Shown: positions 1 through 6,890, counted from the stretch's first letter. The stretch is 10,388 bases of DNA from DASZTU01 sp035547675 (GCA_035547675.1 DASZUI010000228.1:1-10388); one strand, 5' to 3'. The notes: generated from the letters alone by a model not told the origin. Made by a program: numbers and translations.

Positions 1-2526
1 CGAGGGGAAGGCGATGGCGGCCGACTTGGCCGTCTCGAAGCCGGCGCGATACTGGCCGGTGCGGAAATAGAGCTCCGCGAGCAGCTGATCCATGCGCGCT
101 TCCTGCAAATCGCCGCGCCAGAGCAGCGCTTCGGCGGCAAGTGTTGCGGTGGCCTTGGGCAGGTTCAGCTTGCCCTCGCGGTCGAGGATCAGGATCGTGC
201 GATAGACCGCCTCCGCCCGGGTCGGGCGGACATCGGCCGCAATCACCTGGCCGTAGGTGTCGAGCGCCTCGTCGGTCCGCCCCTCGGCCTCGGCGATACG
301 GCCGCCCAGCAATTGGAACTCCGTCACCTGGTCGGCATCGAGGTCGGAGAAGTTGAACTCCTTGTAGAAGTGCTCCGCCGCCCCCGTGTCGCCCGTCTCG
401 AGGCTCGCGCGCACCGCGTCGAGCAGGAAGCGCGTGTGCACCCATTCCGGAGAGCTTGCCGCGACCGCTTCGGAGGCGACGGCGTCGCGTCGCGCGCTCG
501 CGAAACTGTTGGCGTCCGTCTCAGCAATGGCGCGCCACATATGCGCGTCGATGTCGTCCGAGAAGGTCTGGTCGTTGAGGATGTCGAGGGCGTCGCTCGG
601 CCGGTGCGCCGATACATCGGCCGCCGCCAGGGCGAGGCGCGCCGTGCGCCGCATGTCGTCGCCCTTCAGATCGTGCAGCAGCGCCCCGATGACGCCGATC
701 GCCTCCGGACCGAAATCATTGGCCACATAGAGCTTGGCGAGATCGAGCCGCGCCTTCTGCCGGGCCTCGCCATCCGTATCGGAGGCGGCGGCAATGCCGG
801 CCTCGACCTTCTGGCCGAAGCTGATCGGATTGCCGTCTTCGAGGCTGGCGAGATCGAGAAAGCCGTCGCGCGAGGGCGGCGGTGCCGCCCCGGCCGCGTC
901 CAGCCGAATGCCGTCGGGCGGCGATACCGTCAGGCCTCCGGGCGCGCTGATCACCGCCATGCCGGCATCGATCGCCACCTTCACGTCGCTGTGCTCGGGC
1001 CGCACCACCAGACCCTGCACCGACCGCAGCGCCGAGAAGTCCACATAGTCGAGCTCGCGCGTCATGCCGCGGGCCGGCGGAAAGGACGTGACGACCTGCA
1101 GCGTGTCGCCCACCACCGGATCGGCGAAGCTGTGCACCTTGCCGGGCCGGTCGAGATTGGCGGTCACCGAATACAATCCCTGCCGGTCGGCCCGCCGCGA
1201 CAGCGAGAGCGGCGCCGTTGGCGCCAGCAGCATGTCGCCGATCGACAACACCCAGGCCTGGCCTTCCGAGCCGAGCGTCGCCAGCTTGTCCGTCCCGAGA
1301 TCGAGCCGCACCACCTGTGCATCGCCGGTCGGCACGATGGTGAAGCTCTTCAAAAGCGGCACCAGTGCCGGCGGCACGTCGGGCTGGTTGATTGCCGCCG
1401 TGGTATCGAACAGCATCCACAGCGAATCGCCGCGCCGGAACACCGCCGCCGCCGTTTCCCGGTCGAAGGGGAAGCTGATGCGCACCGTCGAGCCCACCAT
1501 CCGCGCCACCGGCGTGACCGGCTGCTCCGGCTTGTGATTATAGGGCGAGAGCGCCAGCGCCGCCCAGCGCATCGAGCCGTCCGCCAGCGCCACCGGCCCG
1601 GAGAGCTTGGGCGCCCCATCGGTCGCCGCCACGGCACTCGCGATCTTCTTGGCCGTTGCCGCCGCGATCGGATTGGGGTTGGCCGGAACCGTGCTGGCCG
1701 TATCGATATCGACGATGTAGTCGCGCGGCGACAGCTTGTAGAATCGCGGCGTCACCCCTTCGGCCGTTCGGAACACCAGGCGCGAACCGTCGGCGGTCAC
1801 CTGGTTGTCGACCCCGAGCACCTCGTCCGGCAAACCCGTCTTGAGCAGATAGGTATCGATGGGCACCGGCCACTCGAAGTCGAGATTGCCATGCGTACCG
1901 TCGATGGCGAATTTGCCATCGGTATCGACATTCCACTGCACCTCGACCCGCATGAAGGTGGGATTCCGGCCGACCCGCAGCGTCGCGACCGGCTTCAGCG
2001 TCTTGGCCTCCTCGGCCTTCCGCTTCTCGTCGGCTATGAGCGCGGCGTGTTTGGCGCGCTCCGCCAGCTCGGAAATCACCTCCGGCGGCAGCCGCGGCGG
2101 CAAGCCCTGCCAGCTTGGCGGCAGCAGATCGAGGAATAGCTTTTCGCCCGCCTCGATATGGTCGAGCGTCAGCGTCGTCCTGAGGCCGAAGCGGACGCCG
2201 CGGCCGTCCGGGTCCATCCTGGCAACGGAAACATAGTCCGGCAGCGCCGCCGATACGTCCGGCAAGGTCAGGTCCACCGGCTCGGCGAACGAGATCGTCA
2301 GCACCCCGTTATCGGAATGGACGGTGTAGGCCGGCAGGTCCATCCGGTCGGTAAAGTCGAGGATGATGCGCCCATAGCCGTTTTCGCTGGTCGCGAACAG
2401 CTTGGCGCGGTCGGCGGCAAGGGCGCCCGCCGGCGCCAGTCCCAGCAGCACAACCAGGCAACAGGCGGCCAGCCGCAAGAGAGCGGCGGCACGGCCGCCC
2501 TTCCATGCTCCAGAGTTTGCCACCAC
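1..2526 (-). CDS. Large exported AMIN-like / helical-repeat protein of the flagellar cluster (partial, C-terminus beyond left edge)
   Basis: An open frame of 842 codons runs without a stop to the left edge. The start is a tandem GTG-GTG (2526 or 2523) with GGGA 7 nt upstream of the first; the frame has no ATG between the upstream in-frame TAA (2578-2580) and the signal peptide. Residues 1-38 are a signal peptide: a K/R-bearing n-region, a Leu/Val/Ala core and an ALAA cleavage area, so the protein should be periplasmic. Residues about 40-140 form a beta-rich segment (GYGRIILDF, then LTISFAEPVDL) that resembles AMIN domains. A charged helical stretch follows at about 140-170, then further beta-rich sequence to about 570. 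Residues 580-842 are Ala/Leu-rich helical repeats that look TPR-like (LAKLYVANDFGPEAIGVIGALL; LLAELYFRTGQYRAGFETA). It lies 95 bp after the motE-like gene. Related proteins are usually annotated only as tetratricopeptide-repeat proteins of flagellar clusters. Inference: a periplasmic motor or stator accessory protein, possibly the client of the MotE-like protein. Function unproven. Confidence 0.82.
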   Translation of the reverse strand, partial: MVANSGAWKGGRAAALLRLAACCLVVLLGLAPAGALAADRAKLFATSENGYGRIILDFTDRMDLPAYTVHSDNGVLTISFAEPVDLTLPDVSAALPDYVSVARMDPDGRGVRFGLRTTLTLDHIEAGEKLFLDLLPPSWQGLPPRLPPEVISELAERAKHAALIADEKRKAEEAKTLKPVATLRVGRNPTFMRVEVQWNVDTDGKFAIDGTHGNLDFEWPVPIDTYLLKTGLPDEVLGVDNQVTADGSRLVFRTAEGVTPRFYKLSPRDYIVDIDTASTVPANPNPIAAATAKKIASAVAATDGAPKLSGPVALADGSMRWAALALSPYNHKPEQPVTPVARMVGSTVRISFPFDRETAAAVFRRGDSLWMLFDTTAAINQPDVPPALVPLLKSFTIVPTGDAQVVRLDLGTDKLATLGSEGQAWVLSIGDMLLAPTAPLSLSRRADRQGLYSVTANLDRPGKVHSFADPVVGDTLQVVTSFPPARGMTRELDYVDFSALRSVQGLVVRPEHSDVKVAIDAGMAVISAPGGLTVSPPDGIRLDAAGAAPPPSRDGFLDLASLEDGNPISFGQKVEAGIAAASDTDGEARQKARLDLAKLYVANDFGPEAIGVIGALLHDLKGDDMRRTARLALAAADVSAHRPSDALDILNDQTFSDDIDAHMWRAIAETDANSFASARRDAVASEAVAASSPEWVHTRFLLDAVRASLETGDTGAAEHFYKEFNFSDLDADQVTEFQLLGGRIAEAEGRTDEALDTYGQVIAADVRPTRAEAVYRTILILDREGKLNLPKATATLAAEALLWRGDLQEARMDQLLAELYFRTGQYRAGFETAKSAAIAFPS

Positions 2527-2621
2527 GCCTAAGTCCCGACCGCACCTGATGAATGTTTCGAGACTAGGTGCTCGTGCTTAACATCGCCTTACGGGGGGCG
2601 ATATCGAGCCCATCGGATCGG

Positions 2622-3704
2622 TCAGTGCCCCACGATCTGCGGCAGGGCGTTGGGGTTGATCGCCGCCGTCGAATTCTGCGCCAGAACGCTCGGCACGGGC
2701 TGCGCCAGGGCGGCGGAAAGCTGCTGCGCGCGGGCCGTGCTCATCTTGGCCAGCACCGCCGACATCTTGCGCGGATCCATGGCCTTGGCGACCCGGGTCA
2801 ACACGTCCATGTCGAGCCCGTCGAAGATCGGCGCCGCCTCCTGCGGCTTCATCGTCTCGTACATCTTGACCAGCCCCGCAAACTGCGCGTCGTTCGCCGC
2901 CTTGCGCTGATCGTCCAGTGCCTGCAGCTTGGCCTCCAGCGCCTTGAGCGCATCGGTGCGGTCCTGCAGCTGCTTTTCGGCCGCCTCGACCGTCGCTTCC
3001 CTGATCTGCAGGTCGGCTTCGCGCTTGTCGAGCTCGGCGCGGCGCTCCCCGAGCCGCGCCAGGATGGTCTGCTCGGTTGCATTGGGCGGCGAGCCGTCGT
3101 CGCCGATCAGCGGCACCAGATCGCCCGCCTCATTGGTCTTGTAGACCATGGCGTCGCAATTGGTCCCCGGCTTCGGCGCGGGGGCCGACGAGACATTCGC
3201 ACGCGGGGTGCCGTTGACGGCCGCCGCCGCGTCCCTGGTGACCTCATCCATCTTGCCCGCATTGGCCGGGTTGGATGCGTCGGCCGGACAGACCGGCGTC
3301 TGCGCCGTCTGAGCGGCCGCGCCAGCCGCGCCGCCCGCCTCGACCGCCGCCGCGGTGGCATTGCTCGTCTGCGGCATCGCGAGGTCGGTGGCATCCGCCG
3401 CGGCGCCCGCCGGTTTGGCGCTGGCCGGCTTGGCCGCAGCCGGATCGGGTGGCGGCACCAGGGTCGGGGTGCTGTCCGCCAGCGTCGGCGCGCTGTCGGT
3501 CGCGGTAGGCTCGGTGCGCGGCGCGGCATCCGTCACGCTGGGGGCCGTGTCGCCCGACGTTTCCGCCGCATGCGCCGCCACCGTGCCGTCGAGCACATAG
3601 CCGGTGCCCGTCAGCAAGCCGATGCCCTTGAAGCCGAGCAGCGCCAACGACGCGAAGATCACGATCGGCAAGAGGCGCGGCGGTCCGATGCGCAGGGGTT
3701 TCAC
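2622..3704 (-). CDS. motE: MotE-like flagellar motility protein with coiled coil and MgtE-N-like domain
   Basis: 360 aa. A hydrophobic segment at residues 11-32 is a membrane anchor or uncleaved signal. Next comes a long Ala/Pro/Thr-rich, probably disordered linker (about 42-200). A charged heptad-like helix at about 211-270 (ERRAELDKREADLQIREATV) is the coiled coil. A C-terminal MgtE-N-like module spans about 271-335 (LVKMYETMKPQEAAPIFDGLD; RVAKAMDPRKMSAVLAKM). This architecture is that of the MotE/COG3334 family; in Sinorhizobium meliloti MotE is a periplasmic chaperone for the motility protein MotC. At 360 aa it is much longer than the rhizobial protein because of the linker. Two cysteines (C139, C183) lie in the part predicted to be periplasmic. 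The start codon overlaps the stop of the upstream DUF6468-like gene by 4 bp (ATGA), so translation is probably coupled. The family call is good; the exact function is inferred. Confidence 0.88.
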   Translation of the reverse strand: MKPLRIGPPRLLPIVIFASLALLGFKGIGLLTGTGYVLDGTVAAHAAETSGDTAPSVTDAAPRTEPTATDSAPTLADSTPTLVPPPDPAAAKPASAKPAGAAADATDLAMPQTSNATAAAVEAGGAAGAAAQTAQTPVCPADASNPANAGKMDEVTRDAAAAVNGTPRANVSSAPAPKPGTNCDAMVYKTNEAGDLVPLIGDDGSPPNATEQTILARLGERRAELDKREADLQIREATVEAAEKQLQDRTDALKALEAKLQALDDQRKAANDAQFAGLVKMYETMKPQEAAPIFDGLDMDVLTRVAKAMDPRKMSAVLAKMSTARAQQLSAALAQPVPSVLAQNSTAAINPNALPQIVGH

Positions 3705-4177
3705 GCCGCGTCATCCCGCTCGCGTTCGCGCTCGGCGAGCCGCCGCAGCGCCGATTGCAGCTTGCTGGTGCCCGACACATGGGCGGGCCGCTCGTCGCTG
3801 AGATCGATCTCCGTCTCGGCGGCCTCCTGGGCCTGCCGCGCCGATTGCGCCACCTGGGTGATCCGGGAGATGCGCTCCAGCACTTCATGGCCGGCCGAGA
3901 CATGGTTGGCGAGTTCGACGCCGAAGCGCTCCGCCTCCTCGAGCCGGGCATTGAGCGCCAGCTCCGCCTCGGCGGCGGCGTCCTGCAGTTCCTTGACCGC
4001 GGCATTGGCGAGGTCGGTCGCATGCACGAGGTCGGCAACCATTACGCGCAGCTCGTTGCGGTCCGCCTGCAGCCGCTTGAGCCGCGTATTGAGCACGGCG
4101 CAATAGCCGATCGTAACGGCGAGTAGCACCGAGACGGAGCCTTCCACCAGAACGCCAAAGGGCAACCCGAACATCAT
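3701..4177 (-). CDS. DUF6468-like single-pass membrane coiled-coil protein of the flagellar operon
   Basis: 158 aa. Residues 8-29 (VLVEGSVSVLLAVTIGYCAVL) form one transmembrane helix. A basic stretch (NTRLKRLQADRNELR) follows, then a long charged amphipathic helix to about residue 118 that is probably a coiled coil. The tail (about 120-158) is polar and ends in an Arg/Glu/Asp-rich run. From memory this matches the family called DUF6468, found beside fliM and motE in alphaproteobacterial flagellar clusters; no activity has been established that I know of. The start is ATG-ATG at 4177 or 4174; the first overlaps the fliM stop by 4 bp (ATGA), and the gene's own stop overlaps the motE-like start in the same way. 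The frame stays open upstream into fliM as far as 4882, but that part is a shadow of fliM. Inference: an inner-membrane scaffold or assembly factor near the C-ring or stator. Confidence 0.88.
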   Translation of the reverse strand: MMFGLPFGVLVEGSVSVLLAVTIGYCAVLNTRLKRLQADRNELRVMVADLVHATDLANAAVKELQDAAAEAELALNARLEEAERFGVELANHVSAGHEVLERISRITQVAQSARQAQEAAETEIDLSDERPAHVSGTSKLQSALRRLAERERERDDAA

Positions 4178-5349
4178 TTTCCTTCCGTCTGCTGCTCGTC
4201 GAGGGCTTCGAATGCCGCCATCGTCACCTTGGGCGGGTTCAGCTTGCGGTCCACCCGAACCGAAATATGCTTGCCGATATGGCCCATGACCCCATGCGTC
4301 AGCTCGACATCGCCGCAGCGCAGCTTGACCGGATCGGAGGGCGTCATGTCGAACATGACCGTCTCGCCCGCCTCCATGGCGAGCACCCGCGACAGCGGCA
4401 GCTCGACCTCGTGCATGACCGCCTCGATTTCGACCTCGGCCGCGAAGATTTCGGTGGCCAGGTGCCCTTCCCAGATCGGGTCGCGCCCGAATTTCTCGCC
4501 CATATACATCTGGAGCATCTGCTCGCGGATGGGCTCGATGGTCGCGTAGGGCAGAAGGATCTCGACCTTGCCGCCGCGTTCGTCCATCTCGATCCTGAGT
4601 TCGATCAGGATCGCCGCATTGGCCGGCCGCGAAATCGCGGCAAAGCGCGGATTGGTCTCGACGCGCTCGATCTCGAAGGTCACCGGGGTCACCGGCTCGA
4701 AGGCGCGCCGCATGTCCTCGAGGATTACCTCGATCATGCGCCGCATCAGCGACATCTCGATCGTGGTGTAGGGCCGCCCTTCGACGCGCACCGCATTGGG
4801 CTGCCGGCGGCCGCCCAGCAGCACGTCGATCATCGAATAGATGAGGCTCGAATCGACGGTGAGCAGGCCGTAATTCTCCCACTCCTGCGCCTTGATCACG
4901 CTGATGATCGCCGGCAACGGAATGGAATTGAGATAATCCCCGAAGCGTACCGAGGAGATCGTCTCGAGCGCCACCTCGACATTGTCCGAGGTAAAGTTCC
5001 TGAGCGACGTCGTCGCCAGCCGCACCACGCGGTCGAAGACGATTTCGAGCATGGGCAGGCGTTCGTAGGAAACCAGCGCCGAATTGATCAGCGCCTGCAC
5101 GCCGGTGAGTTCGACATCGCCGCCCGCCGTCGCGTCGAACCCGAGCAGACTGTCGATCTCGTCCTGGTTCAGCACCCGGTCGGCGCCGTCATCGCCGCCC
5201 GCCGTTTCCCCGGCGAGCATGGCGGCCCATTCGGCCGACAGGCCATCGCTGTCGCCCGCCGGCGGCACCGGCGAGGTCCCGTTGAGCGGCGTGTTGTCGT
5301 CGAGCCCCCATTCGGCGCTCAGCTTGTCGTCATCATTGGGCGTCGGCAT
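4174..5349 (-). CDS. fliM: Flagellar motor switch protein FliM
   Basis: 391 aa. FliM is the middle C-ring protein: it binds phosphorylated CheY through its N-terminus, FliG through its middle domain and FliN through its C-terminal SPOA domain, and so controls rotation. The CheY-binding motif appears as VLNQDEIDSLLGF at residues 59-71. The middle domain (about 75-270) includes LINSALVSYERLPMLEIVFD and VRVEGRPYTTIEMSLMRRMI. The SPOA domain is about 295-375 (VELPLSRVLAMEAGETVMFD). The protein is longer than the roughly 330 aa enterobacterial FliM, because about 55 residues precede the CheY motif and contain two LSAEW motifs (10-14 and 37-41). The GGxG FliG-contact motif of E. coli reads GGRR here (179-182). 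It lies 8 bp after fliL and overlaps the next gene by 4 bp. The start at 5349 is the first ATG after the fliL stop. Confidence 0.97.
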   Translation of the reverse strand: MPTPNDDDKLSAEWGLDDNTPLNGTSPVPPAGDSDGLSAEWAAMLAGETAGGDDGADRVLNQDEIDSLLGFDATAGGDVELTGVQALINSALVSYERLPMLEIVFDRVVRLATTSLRNFTSDNVEVALETISSVRFGDYLNSIPLPAIISVIKAQEWENYGLLTVDSSLIYSMIDVLLGGRRQPNAVRVEGRPYTTIEMSLMRRMIEVILEDMRRAFEPVTPVTFEIERVETNPRFAAISRPANAAILIELRIEMDERGGKVEILLPYATIEPIREQMLQMYMGEKFGRDPIWEGHLATEIFAAEVEIEAVMHEVELPLSRVLAMEAGETVMFDMTPSDPVKLRCGDVELTHGVMGHIGKHISVRVDRKLNPPKVTMAAFEALDEQQTEGK

Positions 5350-5357
5350 GACCGGCT

Positions 5358-5873
5358 CTATTGCACGAGGATTTCTTTGAACAGGATGCCGTCGACATGC
5401 GCGGGCGCGACGGCCACGTTCACACGCCGGAGCAACTCCTCCTTGAGCCGGTAGATGCCCGCCGAGCCTTCGAGGTCCGCCGGCCTGAGCTCGCGCAGAT
5501 AGACCTGGAAGGCGTCGATCACCTTGGCCATGCGCGGCTGGATGTCCGTCATCATCTTCTGGTCGGCGACCTCGAGGGCCACCGTCAGCTTCATGAAGGA
5601 GTCGCCATCCTTGCTGCCGCCGTTGAGATTGACCGTCATCTCGGGCAGGTTGAAGATGAAATCCTGGGCCGCGGCCGGGACGGCGATCGTCTGGCCGGAC
5701 GTCGAAGCCAGGTCGGCCGTCGGCGCCTTGCCGATGCCGAGGAAGACATAAAGCCCCGCCCCCACCGCCACCACGGCGAGCAGCGCACCGCTTCCGATGA
5801 TCAGAAGCCGGCGACGGCCACCCTTCTTCGGCGTCGCTGCCGCGGCGTCTTCGATATCGGCTTCAGCCGCCAT
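5358..5873 (-). CDS. fliL: Flagellar basal body-associated protein FliL
   Basis: 171 aa. FliL is an inner-membrane protein that surrounds or supports the MotAB stators and aids torque and motility. A short acidic, then Lys/Arg-rich cytoplasmic tail (residues 1-22) precedes one transmembrane helix (23-46). A Thr/Ser/Ala linker leads to the periplasmic FliL domain, about 70-171: FIFNLPEMTVNLNGG, FMKLTVALEVAD, then YLRELRPADLEGSAGIYRLKEELLRRVN, ending FKEILVQ. This length and layout are normal for FliL. The ATG has an AGGTAA element just upstream. It is the first gene of the leftward operon, and a candidate CtrA box lies 62-80 bp upstream of its start. Confidence 0.96.
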   Translation of the reverse strand: MAAEADIEDAAAATPKKGGRRRLLIIGSGALLAVVAVGAGLYVFLGIGKAPTADLASTSGQTIAVPAAAQDFIFNLPEMTVNLNGGSKDGDSFMKLTVALEVADQKMMTDIQPRMAKVIDAFQVYLRELRPADLEGSAGIYRLKEELLRRVNVAVAPAHVDGILFKEILVQ

Positions 5874-5934
5874 TTACCTGTCTAGCCCCCATGTGGCCGG
5901 GCGAGTCCGGCCGCGCCCTTGAGCTAAAGGGCCG

Positions 5935-5953
5935 ATGGTTAACACTTGGTTAC
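5935..5953 (-). promoter_or_regulatory. Candidate CtrA binding site upstream of fliL
   Basis: Read on the minus strand the site is GTAACCAAGTGTTAACCAT. It fits the CtrA consensus TTAA-N7-TTAA with one mismatch (G for the first T), and its second half is TTAACCAT, the extended half-site known in alphaproteobacteria. It lies 62-80 bp upstream of the fliL start codon. In Caulobacter the fliLM operon is a CtrA-controlled early flagellar promoter, so both location and target fit. A GAGTC (GANTC, CcrM-type methylation motif) lies at 5903-5907 in the leader, but one such site may be chance. The assignment rests on sequence match only. Confidence 0.7.
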
Positions 5954-5969
5954 CGCGGCCCCATTACCC

Positions 5970-6011
5970 GGCAAATTCTGCCCGGCCGATTGTGCCGCGG
6001 CCAGAATTGCC
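5970..6011. promoter_or_regulatory. Paired inverted elements, candidate FlbD-type enhancer sites for flgF
   Basis: Two similar elements face each other: GGCAAATTCTGCC at 5970-5982, and GGCAATTCTGGCC read on the minus strand at 6011-5999. Their centres are about 29 bp apart and lie about 110 and 80 bp upstream of the transcription start implied by the sigma-54 element. This is the usual place for sites bound by NtrC-family activators; FlbD is the flagellar one in Caulobacter. The repeat is seen directly. The regulator is inferred, and flbD is not in the window. Confidence 0.45.
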
Positions 6012-6030
6012 TAGCGGCGGAATTCCGCTA
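6012..6030. repeat. Short palindrome in the divergent promoter region
   Basis: TAGCGG (6012-6017) and CCGCTA (6025-6030) form an inverted repeat with a 7-bp spacer. A perfect 12-bp palindrome, GCGGAATTCCGC (6017-6028), overlaps it. It lies about 30-45 bp upstream of the sigma-54 element, between that element and the candidate enhancer sites. It may bind a dimeric regulator or be chance in GC-rich DNA. Confidence 0.35.
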
Positions 6031-6058
6031 ACCCATTGAAATGTATGGTTCCGCGCTC

Positions 6059-6074
6059 TGGCATGGTTTCTGCA
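6059..6074 (+). promoter_or_regulatory. Sigma-54 (-24/-12) promoter for flgF
   Basis: The sequence TGGCATGGTTTCTGCA matches the sigma-54 consensus TGGCAC-N5-TTGCA at 9 of the 11 defined positions. GG (6060-6061) and GC (6072-6073) have the exact required spacing. The predicted transcription start is near 6085, about 60 nt upstream of the flgF ATG. Sigma-54 control of rod and hook genes is established in Caulobacter. The element also rules out start codons for flgF upstream of about 6085. Confidence 0.7.
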
Positions 6075-6146
6075 AAGTTACCAGCGGAGCCAAAGGCCTG
6101 GGGAGGTCGGCAGCTCCGGCGACTTTCTAAACGGGGACGAACGCGC

Positions 6147-6890
6147 ATGGAAAACGCGCAGCTTGTCAGCCTCTCGCGCCAGATCGCGCTGCAGCGGCAG
6201 ATGGATGTGGTGGCCAACAACATGGCCAACATCAACACCACCGGCTTCAAGGCCGAGGACATGCTCTTCGAGCAGTACCAGATGCCGGGTGCCGCCGATA
6301 ACGACTTCGCCGGCAACCAGTCCGTCGATTACACGCAGGATTGGGCCACCATCCACGACATGACCACCGGCCCGCTCGACCAGACCGGCAATCCGCTGGA
6401 CGTCGCGCTCTCCGGTCCCGGCTTCCTTACCGTGCAGACGCCGGCCGGCAATCGCTACACCAAGGACGGCTCGCTCGCCATCAACGCGCAGGGCACGCTC
6501 GTCGACCTGTCCGGCAATCCCGTGCTCTCCGACGCCGGCACGCCGATCACCTTCGACGACAGCGACACCGACATCACCATTCTCAAGAACGGCACGGTCA
6601 ACACCTCGCAGGGCACCAAGGGGCGCCTGGCGGTGGTCGAATTCGCCAACACCGAATCCCTCACCCGCGAGGGCCACAATCTCTGGAACGGCCCGAACCC
6701 CACGCCCGCGACCGCGACCGATGTCGTGCAGGGCAGCATCGAGCGCTCCAACGTCTCCGGCGTCACCGAAATGGCCAACATGATCCGGGTGCAGCGCGCC
6801 TATGAGCAGCTCGCGGACCTCATGAGCAAGCAGGACGATTTGCGCAACAGCGCCGTGCAGAAGCTCGGTTCCGTCTCCACCTCCGCCTGA
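6147..6890 (+). CDS. flgF: Flagellar proximal rod protein FlgF
   Basis: 247 aa. FlgF is a proximal rod subunit in the periplasmic axis of the basal body. The N-terminal rod motif is VVANNMANINTTGFKAE (residues 21-37), and the central D1 part includes LDVALSGPGFLTVQTPAGNRYTKDG. The C-terminal coiled helix contains GSIERSNVSGVTEMANMIRVQRAYEQL, the family signature. The start at 6147 (MENAQLV) is preferred because GGGGA lies 9 nt upstream, homologues begin here, and the predicted sigma-54 start (about 6085) lies downstream of the alternative TTG at 6036, which would add 37 unrelated residues. It is the first gene of the rightward flgFGAH operon. Confidence 0.96.
   Translation: MENAQLVSLSRQIALQRQMDVVANNMANINTTGFKAEDMLFEQYQMPGAADNDFAGNQSVDYTQDWATIHDMTTGPLDQTGNPLDVALSGPGFLTVQTPAGNRYTKDGSLAINAQGTLVDLSGNPVLSDAGTPITFDDSDTDITILKNGTVNTSQGTKGRLAVVEFANTESLTREGHNLWNGPNPTPATATDVVQGSIERSNVSGVTEMANMIRVQRAYEQLADLMSKQDDLRNSAVQKLGSVSTSA

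Noticed and set aside
313..2139. 608-codon open frame on the plus strand
   Set aside because: Antisense shadow of the large exported protein; the translation is Arg/His-rich with no domain pattern, as expected from the GC-rich third positions of the real gene.
2583..2602. Possible terminator after the motE-like gene (ATCGCC/GGCGAT stem)
   Set aside because: Only a 6-bp stem with an 8-nt loop and no T-tract on the minus strand; too weak to call.
2568..4106. 512-codon open frame on the plus strand
   Set aside because: Antisense to the motE-like and DUF6468-like genes; Arg-rich composition and no recognisable motif.
3701..4882. 393-codon reading of the DUF6468-like frame starting inside fliM
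   Set aside because: The first 235 residues overlap fliM in another frame and are low-complexity; the true start is the ATG-ATG at 4177/4174 in an ATGA overlap.
4267..5454. 395-codon open frame on the plus strand
   Set aside because: Exactly antisense to fliM, whose protein is unmistakable; composition is His/Arg/Asp-rich noise.
6036..6146. N-terminal extension of FlgF from a TTG codon
   Set aside because: The extra 37 residues do not resemble FlgF, and the predicted sigma-54 transcript starts downstream of this codon.
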